A program made the translations under genes and the position numbers. Positions 7,778-17,508 of a stretch of 64,000 bases of DNA are shown piece after piece. The number at the start of each line of letters is the position of its first letter. Positions within the stretch are counted from its first letter, which is position 1. The notes beneath the pieces were generated by a model that did no database searches, was not told where the DNA came from, and was given only the letters and a program-made list of their open reading frames with translations. This stretch comes from Cupriavidus sp. EM10 (GTDB lineage Bacteria; Pseudomonadota; Gammaproteobacteria; Burkholderiales; Burkholderiaceae), in the NCBI RefSeq assembly GCF_018729255.1, contig NZ_CP076060.1, forward strand, positions 2,480,001 through 2,544,000, read 5' to 3'.

Positions 7778-8571
7778 ATGAAACAGTACCTCGACTTCAT
7801 GCGCCATGTTTTCGAACACGGCACCGAAAAGTCCGACCGCACGGGCACCGGCACGCGCTCGGTGTTCGGCTACCAGATGCGCTTCGACCTGAACGAAGGC
7901 TTTCCGGTCGTCACCACCAAGAAGCTGCACCTGAAGTCGATCATCCACGAACTGCTGTGGTTCCTGCAGGGTTCGACCAACATCCAGTACCTGAAGGACA
8001 ACGGGGTCACGATCTGGGACGAATGGGCCGACGCCAACGGCGAGCTGGGCCCGATCTACGGCTACCAGTGGCGCGCCTGGCCCACCCGGACGGCCGCCAC
8101 ATCGACCAGATCACCGAGGTGGTGCAGCAGATCCGCAACAACCCCGATTCGCGCCGGCTGATCGTGTCGGCCTGGAACGTGGGCGAAATCCCGCAAATGA
8201 AGCTGCCGCCCTGCCACGCGTTCTTCCAGTTCTACGTGGCCGACGGCAAGCTGAGCTGCCAGCTGTACCAGCGCAGCGCCGACATCTTCCTGGGCGTGCC
8301 GTTCAATATCGCCAGCTACGCGCTGCTGACGCACATGGTGGCGCAGCAATGCAACCTGGGCGTGGGCGACTTTGTCTGGACCGGCGGCGACTGCCATATC
8401 TACAGCAACCATTTCGAGCAGGTGCAGACGCAGCTGTCGCGCCAGCCGATGAAACTGCCGACGCTGAAGATCAAGCGCAAGCCGGACAGCATCTTCGATT
8501 ACCAGTACGATGACTTCGAGCTGGTGGGTTACGAATCGCACCCGGCCATCAAGGCGCCGGTGGCCGTATGA
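7778..8571 (+). CDS. thyA: Thymidylate synthase (one-base frameshift in this sequence)
   Basis: Makes dTMP from dUMP with 5,10-methylene-tetrahydrofolate. The N-terminal part reads [15 protein letters not shown] to [10 protein letters not shown]. The frame then breaks, and the rest continues in another frame from [10 protein letters not shown] to the stop at 8571, including the active-site segment [11 protein letters not shown]. Adding one C to the CCC run at 8085-8087 gives 264 residues, exactly the length of E. coli ThyA. The stop codon overlaps the folA start as ATGA, so thyA and folA are translationally coupled, and the two enzymes share the folate cycle. The break is most likely a sequencing error. 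Confidence 0.9.
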
Positions 8572-9068
8572 CGCTGCTGACCCTGATCGTCGCGCGGGCG
8601 CGCAATGGCGTGATCGGCCGGGACAACACGCTGCCGTGGCGCCTGCCCGAGGACCTGCAGCACTTCAAGCGCACCACGCTGGGCGCGCCGATCATCATGG
8701 GCCGCAAGACCTGGGATTCGATCGGCCGGCCGCTGCCTGGCCGCCGCAATATCGTGGTAAGCCGCAATCGCGACCTGCGGCTGGAGGGCGCCGAGGTCGT
8801 GGGATCGCTGGAAGACGCCCAGCGGCTGTGCGTGGGCGTGGAACAGGTGTTCCTGATCGGCGGCGCACAGCTGTACGCGGAGGCGCTGCCCAGCGCGGAT
8901 CGCCTGATCGTGACCGAGATCGATGCCGATGTGGAAGGCGACGCCCATTTCCCGGCCGTCGACCGGTCGAAGTGGCTGGAGGTCTCTAGAGAAACCCACC
9001 ATTCCGAGGCCAACGGCTTCGACTACGCGTTCGTGACGTACGAGCGGCCGCCTTCGGGCGAGGAATAA
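8568..9068 (+). CDS. folA: Dihydrofolate reductase
   Basis: NADPH-dependent reduction of dihydrofolate to tetrahydrofolate, replenishing the cofactor oxidised by ThyA. The 166-aa protein has normal family length, with the N-terminal [12 protein letters not shown], the catalytic segment [13 protein letters not shown], the NADPH-binding [16 protein letters not shown], and FLIGGAQLY near residue 95. The start ATG overlaps the thyA stop by four bases. Confidence 0.95.
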   Translation: MTLLTLIVARARNGVIGRDNTLPWRLPEDLQHFKRTTLGAPIIMGRKTWDSIGRPLPGRRNIVVSRNRDLRLEGAEVVGSLEDAQRLCVGVEQVFLIGGAQLYAEALPSADRLIVTEIDADVEGDAHFPAVDRSKWLEVSRETHHSEANGFDYAFVTYERPPSGEE

Positions 9069-9102
9069 GCCGCGCTTGCGAAATTAGGCAAACGGCCATG
9101 AA

Positions 9103-9126
9103 AAACGGCGCCCTCGGGCGCCGTTT
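9103..9126. terminator. Bidirectional terminator between folA and pmbA
   Basis: A GC-rich hairpin, AAACGGCGCC / GGCGCCGTTT with a CTCG loop, in the gap between two convergent genes. It can serve both strands. Confidence 0.8.
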
Positions 9127-9161
9127 CCTGTTTACCTGAAGACTTTCCGGTAGCCGGAACC

Positions 9162-10528
9162 TCAGTTCCCGGCAATCGTCATCTGCTCGATCAGGATCGA
9201 GCCAGTTTCCTTGGTGCCGCGCACCAGCGCATCGGCGCCGATGCCGACGATCTGCTTGAACATCTCGACCATGTTGCCGGCAATCGTAATTTCCTCAACC
9301 GGGTACTGGATCACGCCGTTCTCGACCCAGTAGCCCGACGCACCGCGCGAATAATCGCCCGTCACGTAGTTCACGCCCTGCCCATCAGTTCGGTCACCAG
9401 CAGGCCGGTGCCCATCTTCTTGAGCATGCCCGCGAAGTCGTCGCCCGGCTGCGTGTTCGAGCTGGTCAGCGTCAGGTTGTGCGACCCGCCCGCGTTGCCG
9501 GTGGTCTGCATGCCGAGCTTGCGCGCCGAATAAGTCGACAGGAAATAGCCCTGCACCACGCCGTCGCGCACCACGTCGCGGGCATGCGTGCGAACGCCTT
9601 CCTCGTCGAATGGCGCGCTACCCATGGCGCCCGGCACGTGCGGCTGCTCGTGGATCTGGATGTCCGGCGAAAACACGGCCTTGCCCAGCGTGTCGTACAG
9701 GAACGTCGACTTGCGATACAGAGCGCCACCCGACACCGCCTGCACGAAGGCCCCCAGCAGCCCGGCCGCCAGCGGCGCCTCGAACAGCACCGGGCACTTG
9801 CGGGTGGACAGCTTGCGGGCATTCAGGCGGGCCAGCGCGCGCTCGGCGGCATAGCGGCCGATGGCTTCGGGCTCGGCCAGCGCCAGCGGCGAGCGCTTGG
9901 ACGAATACCAGTCGTCGCGCTGCATGCCGCCGCCGGACCCGGCGATCGGTGCCGCAGAGATGAAGTGGCGCGAATACGGATAGCCGCCCACGAAGCCGCG
10001 CGACGTGGCCAGCACGAACTGGGAATGCTGCGCCGACACGCTGGCGCCGTCGCTGTTCTTGATCTTCGGCGACACCGCGAACGACGCGGCCTCGGCCCGG
10101 CGCGCGATGTCGATGGCGCCTTCGGCATCGATATCCCACGGGTGGAACAGGTCCAGGTCCTGCGGATTGCGTTCTAGCAGATCTTCCTCGGCCAGGCCCG
10201 CACAGTCATCCTCGGCCGTGAAGCGGGCGATGTTGTACGCCGCCTCGGCCGTGGCGCGCAGCGCGGCCGGCGAGAAATCCGACGTGCTGGCATTGCCGCG
10301 GCGCTGGCCGATCATGACCGTCACGCCCACCACCTTGTCGCGGTTCTGCTCGATGGTTTCCACCTGCCCCTTGCGCACCGTCACCGACAGGCCGCCGCCC
10401 TCGGAGATCTCGGTGGCGGCATCCGTCGCGCCCAGTTCGCGTGCCACGCGCAGCACATCGGCCGCCATGGCCTTGAGCTGATCCTGGGTATAGGTGAAGT
10501 GCGCGGTCTTTTCGGCGGTCTGGCTCAT
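9162..10528 (-). CDS. pmbA: Metalloprotease PmbA (TldE), one-base frameshift near the C-terminus
   Basis: PmbA/TldE pairs with TldD in a Zn-dependent protease that processes ribosomally made peptides such as microcin B17 and degrades CcdA. The main frame runs from MSQTAEKTAHF (ATG at 10528, chosen over an upstream in-frame Met) to LLVTELMG. The last 70 residues, from NYVTGDYSRGASGYW to the stop at 9162, are in the next frame. Adding one base to the CCC run at 9381-9383 joins them as ELMGQGVNYVTGDYSRG, giving 455 residues, a normal PmbA length. It is divergent from darP, as in many proteobacteria. Confidence 0.9.
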
Positions 10529-10576
10529 ATGGGCGGGCGTGATCAAAAGTCCAAACGGGAATCATAGCAAGATAAA

Positions 10577-11194
10577 ATGCCGCCCATGACGCGAAATACC
10601 CGTAACAACTCCAACGGTCGTTTTCCGGGCGCCTTCGGCCCGGAAGAGGACGACGACCTGCCCAAGAGCAAGTCGCAGCGCAAGCGCGACATGACCGAGC
10701 TGCAGGACCTGGGCGCCGAACTCGAGGCGCTGGCCAAGGACCGCCTGGCGCGCGTGCCGATGCCCGAATCGCTGGCCGACGCCGTCCATGCCGCCCGCAA
10801 GATCACCAGCCATGAAGGCAAGCGCCGTCAGATGCAGTTTGTCGGCAAGGTCATGCGCAGCCTGGACGACGACGAAGTGGCAGCCATCCGTGCCGCGCTG
10901 GAAGGCTTCAAGGGCACCAGCAAGGCCGAAACCGCCAGGCTGCACCTGATCGAGCGCTGGCGCGACCTGCTGCTGGCCGACGACGCCATGCTGACCAAAT
11001 TCCTGGGCGAACACCCGGGCGTGGACGTGCAGGCCGTGCGCAACATCATCCGCAATGCACGCCGGGAAAAGGAACTGGGCAAGCCGCCCAAGTCGTACCG
11101 CGAGCTGTTCCAGGCCATCAAGGCCGCGCTCGACGGTGGCGACGATGACGAATCCAGTGACGCATCAGACACCCCACGGGAACCCGAAGCATGA
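10577..11194 (+). CDS. darP: Ribosome-associated protein DarP/YjgA (DUF615)
   Basis: A late 50S-assembly factor family. The 205-aa protein is acidic at the start ([17 protein letters not shown]), followed by the conserved helical DUF615 core ending [18 protein letters not shown]. The start may be the ATG at 10577 or that at 10586 (MTRNTRNN). The stop overlaps an ATG at 11191 (ATGA), which suggests coupling to the molybdopterin gene. It is divergent from pmbA, with only 48 bases between the starts. Confidence 0.9.
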   Translation: MPPMTRNTRNNSNGRFPGAFGPEEDDDLPKSKSQRKRDMTELQDLGAELEALAKDRLARVPMPESLADAVHAARKITSHEGKRRQMQFVGKVMRSLDDDEVAAIRAALEGFKGTSKAETARLHLIERWRDLLLADDAMLTKFLGEHPGVDVQAVRNIIRNARREKELGKPPKSYRELFQAIKAALDGGDDDESSDASDTPREPEA

Positions 11195-11239
11195 ACCCGC
11201 CGCTGACCGCCCCGTCCCCGCAAGCATGCCGACGAGCTG

Positions 11240-11836
11240 GTGGTCGGCTTTGTCTCCATTTCCGACCGGGCATCGTCCGGCACCTATCAGGACGAGGGCA
11301 TCCCCGCCCTGCGCGACTGGTTCGGCAAGACGCTGACCTCGCCATGGCAGGCCGTGGAGCGGCTCATCCCCGACGAGGCGCCGCTAATCTCGCGCACGCT
11401 GATCGAGCTGGTCGACGTGGCCGGCTGCGACCTGGTGCTGACCACCGGCGGCACGGGCCCGGCCCGGCGCGATGTGACGCCCGAGGCCACGCTGGCCGTG
11501 GGAACCAAGGAAATGCCGGGATTTGGTGAGCAGATGCGGCAAGTGAGCCTGCACTTCGTGCCGACGGCCATCCTGTCGCGCCAGGTGGCGGTGATCCGCG
11601 AAACGCCAAGCCGCGCTGCGCTGATCGTCAACCTGCCGGGCCAGCCCAAGGCCATCCGCGAAACGCTGGAAGGCCTGCGTGACGTCGAAGGCCGCGTGAT
11701 CGTGCAGGGTGTATTTGCCGCCATGCCATATTGCATCGACCTGATCGGCGGCCCGTATGTGGAAACCAACGAGGCGATCGTGAAGGCGTTCCGGCCGAAA
11801 AGCGCGCAGCGGCAGAAGCCTGCGCCGACGGTTTAG
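11240..11836 (+). CDS. mog: Molybdopterin adenylyltransferase (MogA)
   Basis: Adenylates molybdopterin before molybdate insertion in molybdenum-cofactor synthesis. Conserved landmarks are SISDRASSG, the MPT-binding LTTGGTGPARRDVTPEAT, and the terminal FAAMPYCIDLIGG. The frame given begins at a GTG at 11240. The more natural start is the ATG at 11191, which overlaps the darP stop, but its frame runs [10 protein letters not shown] and then departs. Adding one base to each of the C4 runs at 11210-11213 and 11216-11219 would join it in frame, ending RKHADELVVGF. The real start is therefore uncertain by 16 codons. Confidence 0.88.
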   Translation: MVGFVSISDRASSGTYQDEGIPALRDWFGKTLTSPWQAVERLIPDEAPLISRTLIELVDVAGCDLVLTTGGTGPARRDVTPEATLAVGTKEMPGFGEQMRQVSLHFVPTAILSRQVAVIRETPSRAALIVNLPGQPKAIRETLEGLRDVEGRVIVQGVFAAMPYCIDLIGGPYVETNEAIVKAFRPKSAQRQKPAPTV

Positions 11837-11840
11837 AGGT

Positions 11841-11881
11841 TTTTTCTCCCCTCTCCCGCGTTGCGGGAGAGGGGAGAAAAA
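11841..11881. repeat. REP-like palindrome acting as bidirectional terminator
   Basis: A perfect 19-bp stem: TTTTTCTCCCCTCTCCCGC, loop GTT, then its exact complement. It has T runs on both strands and lies between the convergent mog and AEC transporter genes. The core CTCTCCCGC / GCGGGAGAG is shared with the elements at 3.7, 38.4 and 63.0 kb. Confidence 0.88.
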
Positions 11882-11897
11882 CCTGGCAAACCCTTTC

Positions 11898-12779
11898 CTA
11901 CTTCAACCCCAGATACAACCCGATCGGCACGAACACCACGGCGGCGATATTGCCGAGCAGCACGATCGACGCCACCTGGTCGGGTTCCTGCCTGAAATGG
12001 TCGGCGACCAGGAAATTCAGCACGGCCGGCGGCAGCGCCGCGAATACGAACAGCAGCCCGCGCTGCAGGTCGGTCATCGGCACCCACCACGCCAGCAGCA
12101 GCGCCACGGCGATACCGCCCAGCGGGCACACGACGGCGCCCAGCACTCCCATGCCCCAGTTGCGCAGGCTGACGTCCTTCATGCGGACGCCCAGCGCGAA
12201 CAACATCAGCGGCACCGTGGAGTCGCCCAGCAGCTTGATCGATTCATAGACCGGCTCGGGCAGCGCGAATACCGGCTTGGCCAGCGATAGCGCCACGCCG
12301 GCCACGGTGGCCAGCACCATCGGATTGCGGGCGATCTGCGCCATCGATGCGTGCCGGTTCACGATCTTCATGCCGATGGTGAAGTGCATCAGGTTGGATG
12401 CCGCGAACAGCGCCACGGCCGGCGCCAGGCCCACCTGCCCGAAGGCGAACACCGACAGCGGCAGCCCCATATTGCCGCAGTTGTTGAACATCATCGGGGG
12501 CACGAACGTGCGGGGATTGGCGCCGCTCATGCGCGCCACCACCCAGGCCAGGATGCCCGAGCCGATTACCACGGCCACCGCGCAGGCCAGCAGCACCAGG
12601 TGGTCGGCCAGCACGAAATTCTTGCTGATGAAGGCCGACACCACCAGTAGCGGCGCGATCACTTCGAGCATCGCCTTGTTGATGCCCGCCATGTCCGGAT
12701 GGGCGCGCCGCCCGTAGATCCATCCGATCAGGATGATCAGGATGACCGGCGTGATGATCGAGACGATGCGCGTGAACAT
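11898..12779 (-). CDS. AEC (auxin efflux carrier) family transporter
   Basis: A 293-aa inner-membrane protein with about ten hydrophobic segments, beginning MFTRIVSIITPVILIILIGW. The family exports organic anions (for example malonate or malate) in bacteria; the substrate cannot be told here. The conserved MMFNNCGNMGLPLS segment (about residues 95-110) and the C-terminal repeat FAALPPAVLNFLVADHF match the two inverted halves of the AEC/BASS-like fold. The start ATG at 12779 was chosen because the upstream in-frame sequence is Pro/Gly-rich and not membrane-like. Confidence 0.85.
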   Translation of the reverse strand: MFTRIVSIITPVILIILIGWIYGRRAHPDMAGINKAMLEVIAPLLVVSAFISKNFVLADHLVLLACAVAVVIGSGILAWVVARMSGANPRTFVPPMMFNNCGNMGLPLSVFAFGQVGLAPAVALFAASNLMHFTIGMKIVNRHASMAQIARNPMVLATVAGVALSLAKPVFALPEPVYESIKLLGDSTVPLMLFALGVRMKDVSLRNWGMGVLGAVVCPLGGIAVALLLAWWVPMTDLQRGLLFVFAALPPAVLNFLVADHFRQEPDQVASIVLLGNIAAVVFVPIGLYLGLK

Positions 12780-12862
12780 GGCGGGAGGCGGCTGGACAGA
12801 CTGGGGCGGCGTGGCCGGTCCGTCGTGGAGCCCGCCCGCCGGGTTCTTGTTCTTGAGGGGCG

Positions 12863-13513
12863 TTACGCGGAGGGAGCGGCCGGCGTAGCAGGTGTAGCGG
12901 GTGTGGCGGGGGCAGCCGTTGCCGGCAGCGTCGCGGCGGCTTCGGCCGGGGTCTTGATGAAGTGCTGGCGGTAGTAGCGCAGTTCTTCCACCGATTCCAG
13001 GATATCGGCCAGCGCCGTGTGCAGCTGGCGCTTCTGGAAACCCCTGTGGATGGCCGGTTCCCAGCGCTTGCACAGTTCCTTGAGCGTCGAGACGTCAAGG
13101 TTGCGATAGTGGAAGAATGCTTCCAGCTTGGGCATGTAGCGCGCCATGAAGCGGCGGTCCTGGCAGATCGAATTGCCACACATCGGCGACTTGCTGGCCG
13201 GCACCCAGCGCTTCAGGAAGGCCAGCAGCTCGGCCTCGGCCTGGGCTTCGGTCAGCGTCGACGCCTTGACCTTGTCGATCAGGCCCGAACGGCCGTGGGT
13301 GCCCTTGTTCCAGTTGTCCATGCCGTCCAGGACCGCATCGGACTGGTGGATCACCAGCACCGGGCCTTCGGCCAGGATGTTCAGTTCGGAATCGGTAACC
13401 ACCACCGCCACTTCGATGATGCGGTCGGTATCCGGCTGCAAACCGGTCATTTCCATGTCCAGCCAGACAAGGTTGTTTTCACTTTTGACGGAGGATGCGG
13501 CGGGGCTTGTCAT
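12863..13513 (-). CDS. orn: Oligoribonuclease with Ala/Thr/Pro tail
   Basis: Degrades 2-5-nt RNA fragments and linear pGpG to mononucleotides; essential in many proteobacteria. DEDDh exonuclease residues are seen in LDMEMTGL (near residue 20), NSICQDRRF (about 115) and LHTALADI (about 165). The 216-aa protein is longer than the usual 180 because of a C-terminal tail of roughly 30 residues with [11 protein letters not shown] repeats. The ATG at 13513 gives the conserved [14 protein letters not shown] start region. It is divergent from the M48 protease gene. Confidence 0.93.
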   Translation of the reverse strand: MTSPAASSVKSENNLVWLDMEMTGLQPDTDRIIEVAVVVTDSELNILAEGPVLVIHQSDAVLDGMDNWNKGTHGRSGLIDKVKASTLTEAQAEAELLAFLKRWVPASKSPMCGNSICQDRRFMARYMPKLEAFFHYRNLDVSTLKELCKRWEPAIHRGFQKRQLHTALADILESVEELRYYRQHFIKTPAEAAATLPATAAPATPATPATPAAPSA

Positions 13514-13676
13514 CTGGCGGTACGGCTCGATATGGAATTCGAAAAAGGAATTGCCCCGGATCGGCGGGTGGCCGGGGGCGAACAATTTATAATTCTCGCA
13601 TATCCGCCCCGGATGGCATGTGGCGCGCCCGGCCTTTGCCGTTGCTGCGCCGCGCCATCGTCTACAAGGCTTGCCG

Positions 13677-14927
13677 ATGTTCACGCTGATCTTTCTTGCC
13701 GCCCTGGTCATCATGGTGCTGACCAAACTCTGGCTCGCGTCGCGCCAGATCCGCCATGTGGCGCGCCATCGCGGCGCCGTGCCCGAGCGGTTTGCCGACA
13801 CCATCACGCTGGCCGCGCACCAGAAGGCGGCCGACTACACGATGGCCCGCACGCGGCTGTCGATGCTGGAGGTGCTGACCGGCGCCGCCGTGCTGATCGG
13901 CTTCACGATGCTGGGAGGCCTGCACGCGCTGAACCAGCTCTGGCTCCATGTGTTTCCCGACAGCCCCTACTTCTACGGCGTGGCGCTGATTGCCAGCGTG
14001 GCCCTGATCGGCGGCCTGTTCGACCTGCCCTTCTCGCTGTATGGCCAGTTCGTGATCGAGCAGCGCTTCGGCTTCAACAAGATGACCTTCGGCCTGTGGC
14101 TGGCCGACCTGGCCAAGATGGCCCTGGTGGCCTGCGTGCTGGGCCTGCCGCTGCTGCTGGCCGTGCTGTGGCTGATGGACCGCGCCGGCACCTACTGGTG
14201 GCTCTACACCTGGCTGCTCTGGGTGGGCTTCAGCCTGCTGCTGCAGGTGATCGTCCCGACGTACATCGCCCCGCTGTTCAACAAGTTCGAGCCGCTGGCC
14301 GACGAAGGCCTGCGCGAGCGCATCGAAGCGCTGCTGCGCAAGTGCGGCTTCGCCAGCAAGGGCCTGTTCGTCATGGACGGCAGCCGGCGCAGCGCGCATG
14401 GCAACGCCTACTTCACCGGATTTGGCGCGGCCAAGCGTATCGTGTTCTTCGACACGCTGCTGGAGCGCCTGGACGGCGAGGAAGTGGAAGCGGTGCTGGC
14501 CCACGAACTGGGCCACTTCAAGCGCCGCCACGTGGCCAAGATGATCGCGGTCACGTTTGCGCTGTCGCTGGTGTTCCTGGCCGTGCTGGGCTGGCTGGCC
14601 ACGCGCGAGTGGTTCTTCACGGGGCTGGGCGTGCTGCCGAACTTCGGCACCAGCAACCATGCGCTGGCGCTGGTGCTGTTCTTCCTGGCGCTGCCGGTGT
14701 TCACGTTCATCCTGGGGCCGCTGGCCAGCCAGTCGTCGCGCAAGCACGAGTTCGAAGCGGACGAATTTGCCGCGCATCAGACCAACGCGGGCCATCTGGT
14801 GTCCGCGCTGGTGAAGCTGTACAAGGACAACGCGTCGACGCTGACGCCGGACCCGATCTACAGCGCCTTCTATTACTCGCATCCGCCCGCAGCCCAGCGC
14901 ATCGACCGCCTGCTGTCGCACGCATGA
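13677..14927 (+). CDS. M48-family (Ste24/CAAX protease-like) membrane zinc protease
   Basis: A 416-aa integral-membrane metalloprotease. It has hydrophobic segments at the N-terminus and around residues 100-120, 140-200 and 290-350. The zinc site HELGH is near residue 278, and the third ligand lies in [10 protein letters not shown]. It belongs to the Ste24-like M48 branch rather than HtpX. Its bacterial substrates are mostly unknown and it probably acts in membrane-protein quality control. A TATAAT hexamer at 13588-13593 may be its -10 element. Its stop overlaps the rsgA start as ATGA (14924-14927), so the two are coupled. Confidence 0.9.
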   Translation: MFTLIFLAALVIMVLTKLWLASRQIRHVARHRGAVPERFADTITLAAHQKAADYTMARTRLSMLEVLTGAAVLIGFTMLGGLHALNQLWLHVFPDSPYFYGVALIASVALIGGLFDLPFSLYGQFVIEQRFGFNKMTFGLWLADLAKMALVACVLGLPLLLAVLWLMDRAGTYWWLYTWLLWVGFSLLLQVIVPTYIAPLFNKFEPLADEGLRERIEALLRKCGFASKGLFVMDGSRRSAHGNAYFTGFGAAKRIVFFDTLLERLDGEEVEAVLAHELGHFKRRHVAKMIAVTFALSLVFLAVLGWLATREWFFTGLGVLPNFGTSNHALALVLFFLALPVFTFILGPLASQSSRKHEFEADEFAAHQTNAGHLVSALVKLYKDNASTLTPDPIYSAFYYSHPPAAQRIDRLLSHA

Positions 14928-15900
14928 CCCGCAGCGCGCGCCATCAGAACGCCGGCAAAGGCACCGGCAAGGGCAACGGAACCGGGACGGAATCCGCGCT
15001 GATCGTCGCCGCACATGGCCGCCACTACGTGGTGGAGCGCGCCGACGGATCGCACCTGCATGCATTCCCGCGCGGCAAGAAAAGCGACGCGGCCGTGGGC
15101 GACCACGTGCGCGTCGAGCTGGCCGCAGTCGACCAGGGCGTGATCACCGGCATCGATCCCCGCAAGAACCTGTTGTACCGGTCCGACCAGTTCAAGTCGA
15201 AGCTGCTGGCGGCCAATATCGACCAGGTCATCATCGTGCTGGCCACCGAGCCGAGTTTTTCGGAGGATCTGCTGGGCCGCGCGCTGGTGTCGGCCGAGGC
15301 GCTGGAAATCCGCCCGCTGGTGATCCTGAACAAGACCGACCTGACCGGCCGGCTCGACGATGCCCGCCGCCGCCTGAAGCTGTACCAGGACCTGGGCTAC
15401 GACACCGTGGAGCTGTCCGTCCACGGCCGCCCGAGCAAGCGCTGGCCGCGTTGCAGCCGCGCACGGCGGGGGTGTCGAGCATCCTGATCGGCCAGTCGGG
15501 CATGGGCAAATCGTCGCTGCTGAACCTGCTGATCCCGGGCGTGGAAGCGCAGACGCGCGAGATTTCGTCGAAGCTCGATTCGGGCAAGCACACCACCACG
15601 TTCACACGGCTGTATCACCTGCCGCCGGAATGGGCCGTGGTCGATGACAAGCCCGGCTACCTGATCGATTCCCCGGGCTTCCAGGAATTCGGCCTGCACC
15701 ACCTGAGCGAAGGCATGCTGGAGCGCGCGTTTCCGGAATTCCGGCCGCAGCTGACCGAATGCCGGTTCTATAACTGCCATCACATCAACGAACCGGGCTG
15801 CGGGGTGCTGGGCGCCATCGACAACGGCACGATCTCGCCGCGCCGGCACCAGCTCTACACGCAACTGCTGCACGAATCGCGTCAGCAGAAGCCGTGGTAA
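14924..15900 (+). CDS. rsgA: Ribosome small-subunit GTPase RsgA (one-base frameshift)
   Basis: A circularly permuted GTPase that acts in late 30S maturation. In order: a basic Gly/Lys/Thr N-terminal tail, an OB fold (about 25-90), G4 NKTDL, G1 [11 protein letters not shown]3 DSPGF, and a zinc knuckle [14 protein letters not shown] at the end. The frame breaks after VELSVHGRP. The second half (from [16 protein letters not shown]) is in another frame and ends at 15900. Adding one C to the CCC run at 15430-15432 restores [17 protein letters not shown] and a 325-residue protein. It is coupled to the preceding protease gene by a 4-base overlap. Confidence 0.92.
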
Positions 15901-15965
15901 GCCCCGGCTGGCAATCGGCAACGGCCGTGGTAAGGTAAAAACACCCTGCCTGCCACGGCTTCATC

Positions 15966-16271
15966 ATGAAACTGCTGCTGAGGACGCCTTCGCTGGTCCA
16001 TGCCGCGCATTGCCAGAACGTGCTGGATGCGGCCGGCATTCGCGCCGAAGTCCGCAATACCTGGCTTGCCGGCGCGGCGGGCGATATCCCGCTCAATGAG
16101 AGCGCTCCGCAGGTCTGGATTCTGGACGATGCCGCCGAAGCCGACGCCTGGGCCGCGCTCAACGCGGCCGCCAACCCGGCGCCGGGGCCCCGCTGGCAAT
16201 GCCGCCGCTGCGGCGAATGGCACGAGGCCCAGTTCGCCGCCTGCTGGCACTGCGGCGCCCATCAAGAATAA
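15966..16271 (+). CDS. DUF2007 domain protein with zinc ribbon
   Basis: 101 aa. The N-terminal ferredoxin-like DUF2007 domain (about 1-70) is a putative signal-transducing domain that starts KLLLRTPSLVHAAHCQNVL. The C-terminus carries two CXXC pairs (CRRC and CWHC), a small zinc ribbon. The cellular role is unknown. It follows rsgA by 65 bases and may belong to the same transcript, which ends at the terminator just behind it. Confidence 0.85.
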   Translation: MKLLLRTPSLVHAAHCQNVLDAAGIRAEVRNTWLAGAAGDIPLNESAPQVWILDDAAEADAWAALNAAANPAPGPRWQCRRCGEWHEAQFAACWHCGAHQE

Positions 16272-16277
16272 GAATGA

Positions 16278-16303
16278 AAAAAGCGCCACAACCGTGGCGC
16301 TTT
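16278..16303. terminator. Terminator between the DUF2007 gene and cobD-like gene
   Basis: AAAGCGCCAC / GTGGCGCTTT with loop AACC, between convergent genes. Flanking A and T runs make it usable in both directions. Confidence 0.85.
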
Positions 16304-16326
16304 GGCTTTTCGACGACGTCCGGGAA

Positions 16327-17304
16327 TCAGCCCACCCAGAGCGCCAGCGAGATCATCGCCAGCAGCAGCATCCACAGGATCACGGCACGCCAGACCAGGC
16401 CGACGGCCGATTGCAGCGTGCGGATGCCGGGGTCCGCGCCGAATTCGGGCGGCACCGGTTCGGCGTCGCTCATGCCCGGCGCGTAGTCCACGCCGGCCAG
16501 GCTGGTACGCAGCATCACGCTGGAATCCTCTTCGGCCAGCGGCTGGCCCAGCCGTACGCCCAGCGCCCCGCCGCCACTGGCCAGCAGGATGCCGTTGACC
16601 GCGTCGTTCCACTTGCGCGCATGGTTGCGCCACGCGTAGACCGCATCTTCAAAATTGCCAACGATGGCAAATCCGATCGCCGTCAGGCGCGACGGCACCC
16701 AGTCCAGCACGTAGAACGCGCGGGCCGCGAAACGCCCCAGCGCCGGGCTGCGTTCGTTCGACGGCAGGTTCCACTGGCGATTCAGGAATTCGGCCGTGCG
16801 ATACAGCACCACGCCGCCGGGGCCGATCGGCACCAGGAACCAGAAGAACACCCCGAACACGTGCCGGTGCACGGCCACGATGGCGGCTTCCAGCGTGTGC
16901 CGGACGATCTCGCTGACCGGCATCTCCACGGTATCGAGCCCGGTCCACTCGTGCAGCAGCGTGCGAGCGGTATGCAGATCGTCGCGGTTCAGCGCTTCGT
17001 GGATATCGGTGAAATAGTGGCTGAACTGGCGGAAACCCAGCGTCAGGTAGAGCAGCAGGACATTCCAGACCAGAGTCAGGGCCACGCTGATCGACGACAG
17101 CAGGTAGTGGACGAACACCACGGCCAGCGTCAGTGGCAGCACAACGGTCAGCCAGGCCAGCGCGGCGTCGCGCGGTCGGCCAGTGTCGAAGGCATGCTCG
17201 GCACGGTCACCCAGCACACGCACGATGTCGTAGATGGGGTTGTTCCGGCCGAGCGCCCGGAATTGTTCGGCAATCAGCGCCAGGAGAATGGATACGAAGG
17301 TCAT
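16327..17304 (-). CDS. CobD/CbiB-family membrane protein
   Basis: A 325-aa inner-membrane protein, starting MTFVSILLALIAEQF at the ATG at 17304, with about four or five hydrophobic segments. The CobD/CbiB family attaches aminopropanol to adenosylcobyric acid in cobalamin synthesis. Landmarks are a conserved helix FYVLDWVPSRLTAIGFA, then GNFEDAVYAWR, and LASGGGALGVRLG near the end. No other cobalamin gene is in the window, and this branch also resembles AmpE-type proteins, so a cobalamin role is likely but not proven. Confidence 0.8.
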   Translation of the reverse strand: MTFVSILLALIAEQFRALGRNNPIYDIVRVLGDRAEHAFDTGRPRDAALAWLTVVLPLTLAVVFVHYLLSSISVALTLVWNVLLLYLTLGFRQFSHYFTDIHEALNRDDLHTARTLLHEWTGLDTVEMPVSEIVRHTLEAAIVAVHRHVFGVFFWFLVPIGPGGVVLYRTAEFLNRQWNLPSNERSPALGRFAARAFYVLDWVPSRLTAIGFAIVGNFEDAVYAWRNHARKWNDAVNGILLASGGGALGVRLGQPLAEEDSSVMLRTSLAGVDYAPGMSDAEPVPPEFGADPGIRTLQSAVGLVWRAVILWMLLLAMISLALWVG

Positions 17305-17445
17305 CGCGTGACGATTAATCGGCGCACGGCGTGTGCCGCGGCGGTCGCATGGCGGATAGGCCAGACGATAGCATAGCGGCAAGCGTTCCTTGTACCTGTA
17401 AGCACTGGTTACGGGTAAACGAATGACAGTTCCGACGCCCCGCAT

Positions 17446-17477
17446 GCAAACGCCCGCCAAGGGTGGCGGGCATTTGC
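17446..17477 (-). terminator. Hairpin terminator after the pirin gene
   Basis: GCAAACGCCCGCCA / TGGCGGGCATTTGC with one internal C-A mismatch and a short AGGG loop. It lies 31 bases beyond the pirin stop. A clear T run is missing. Confidence 0.55.
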
Positions 17478-17508
17478 GAGGGCCGATCATCCGGCATCAG
17501 AGCGGCCT

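Noticed and set aside
7778..8571. thyA as a genuine pseudogene replaced by another thymidylate synthase
   Set aside because: One added base in a C run restores exactly the normal length and active site, and folA remains coupled to it. Nine other conserved genes show the same type of break, so error is the simpler explanation.
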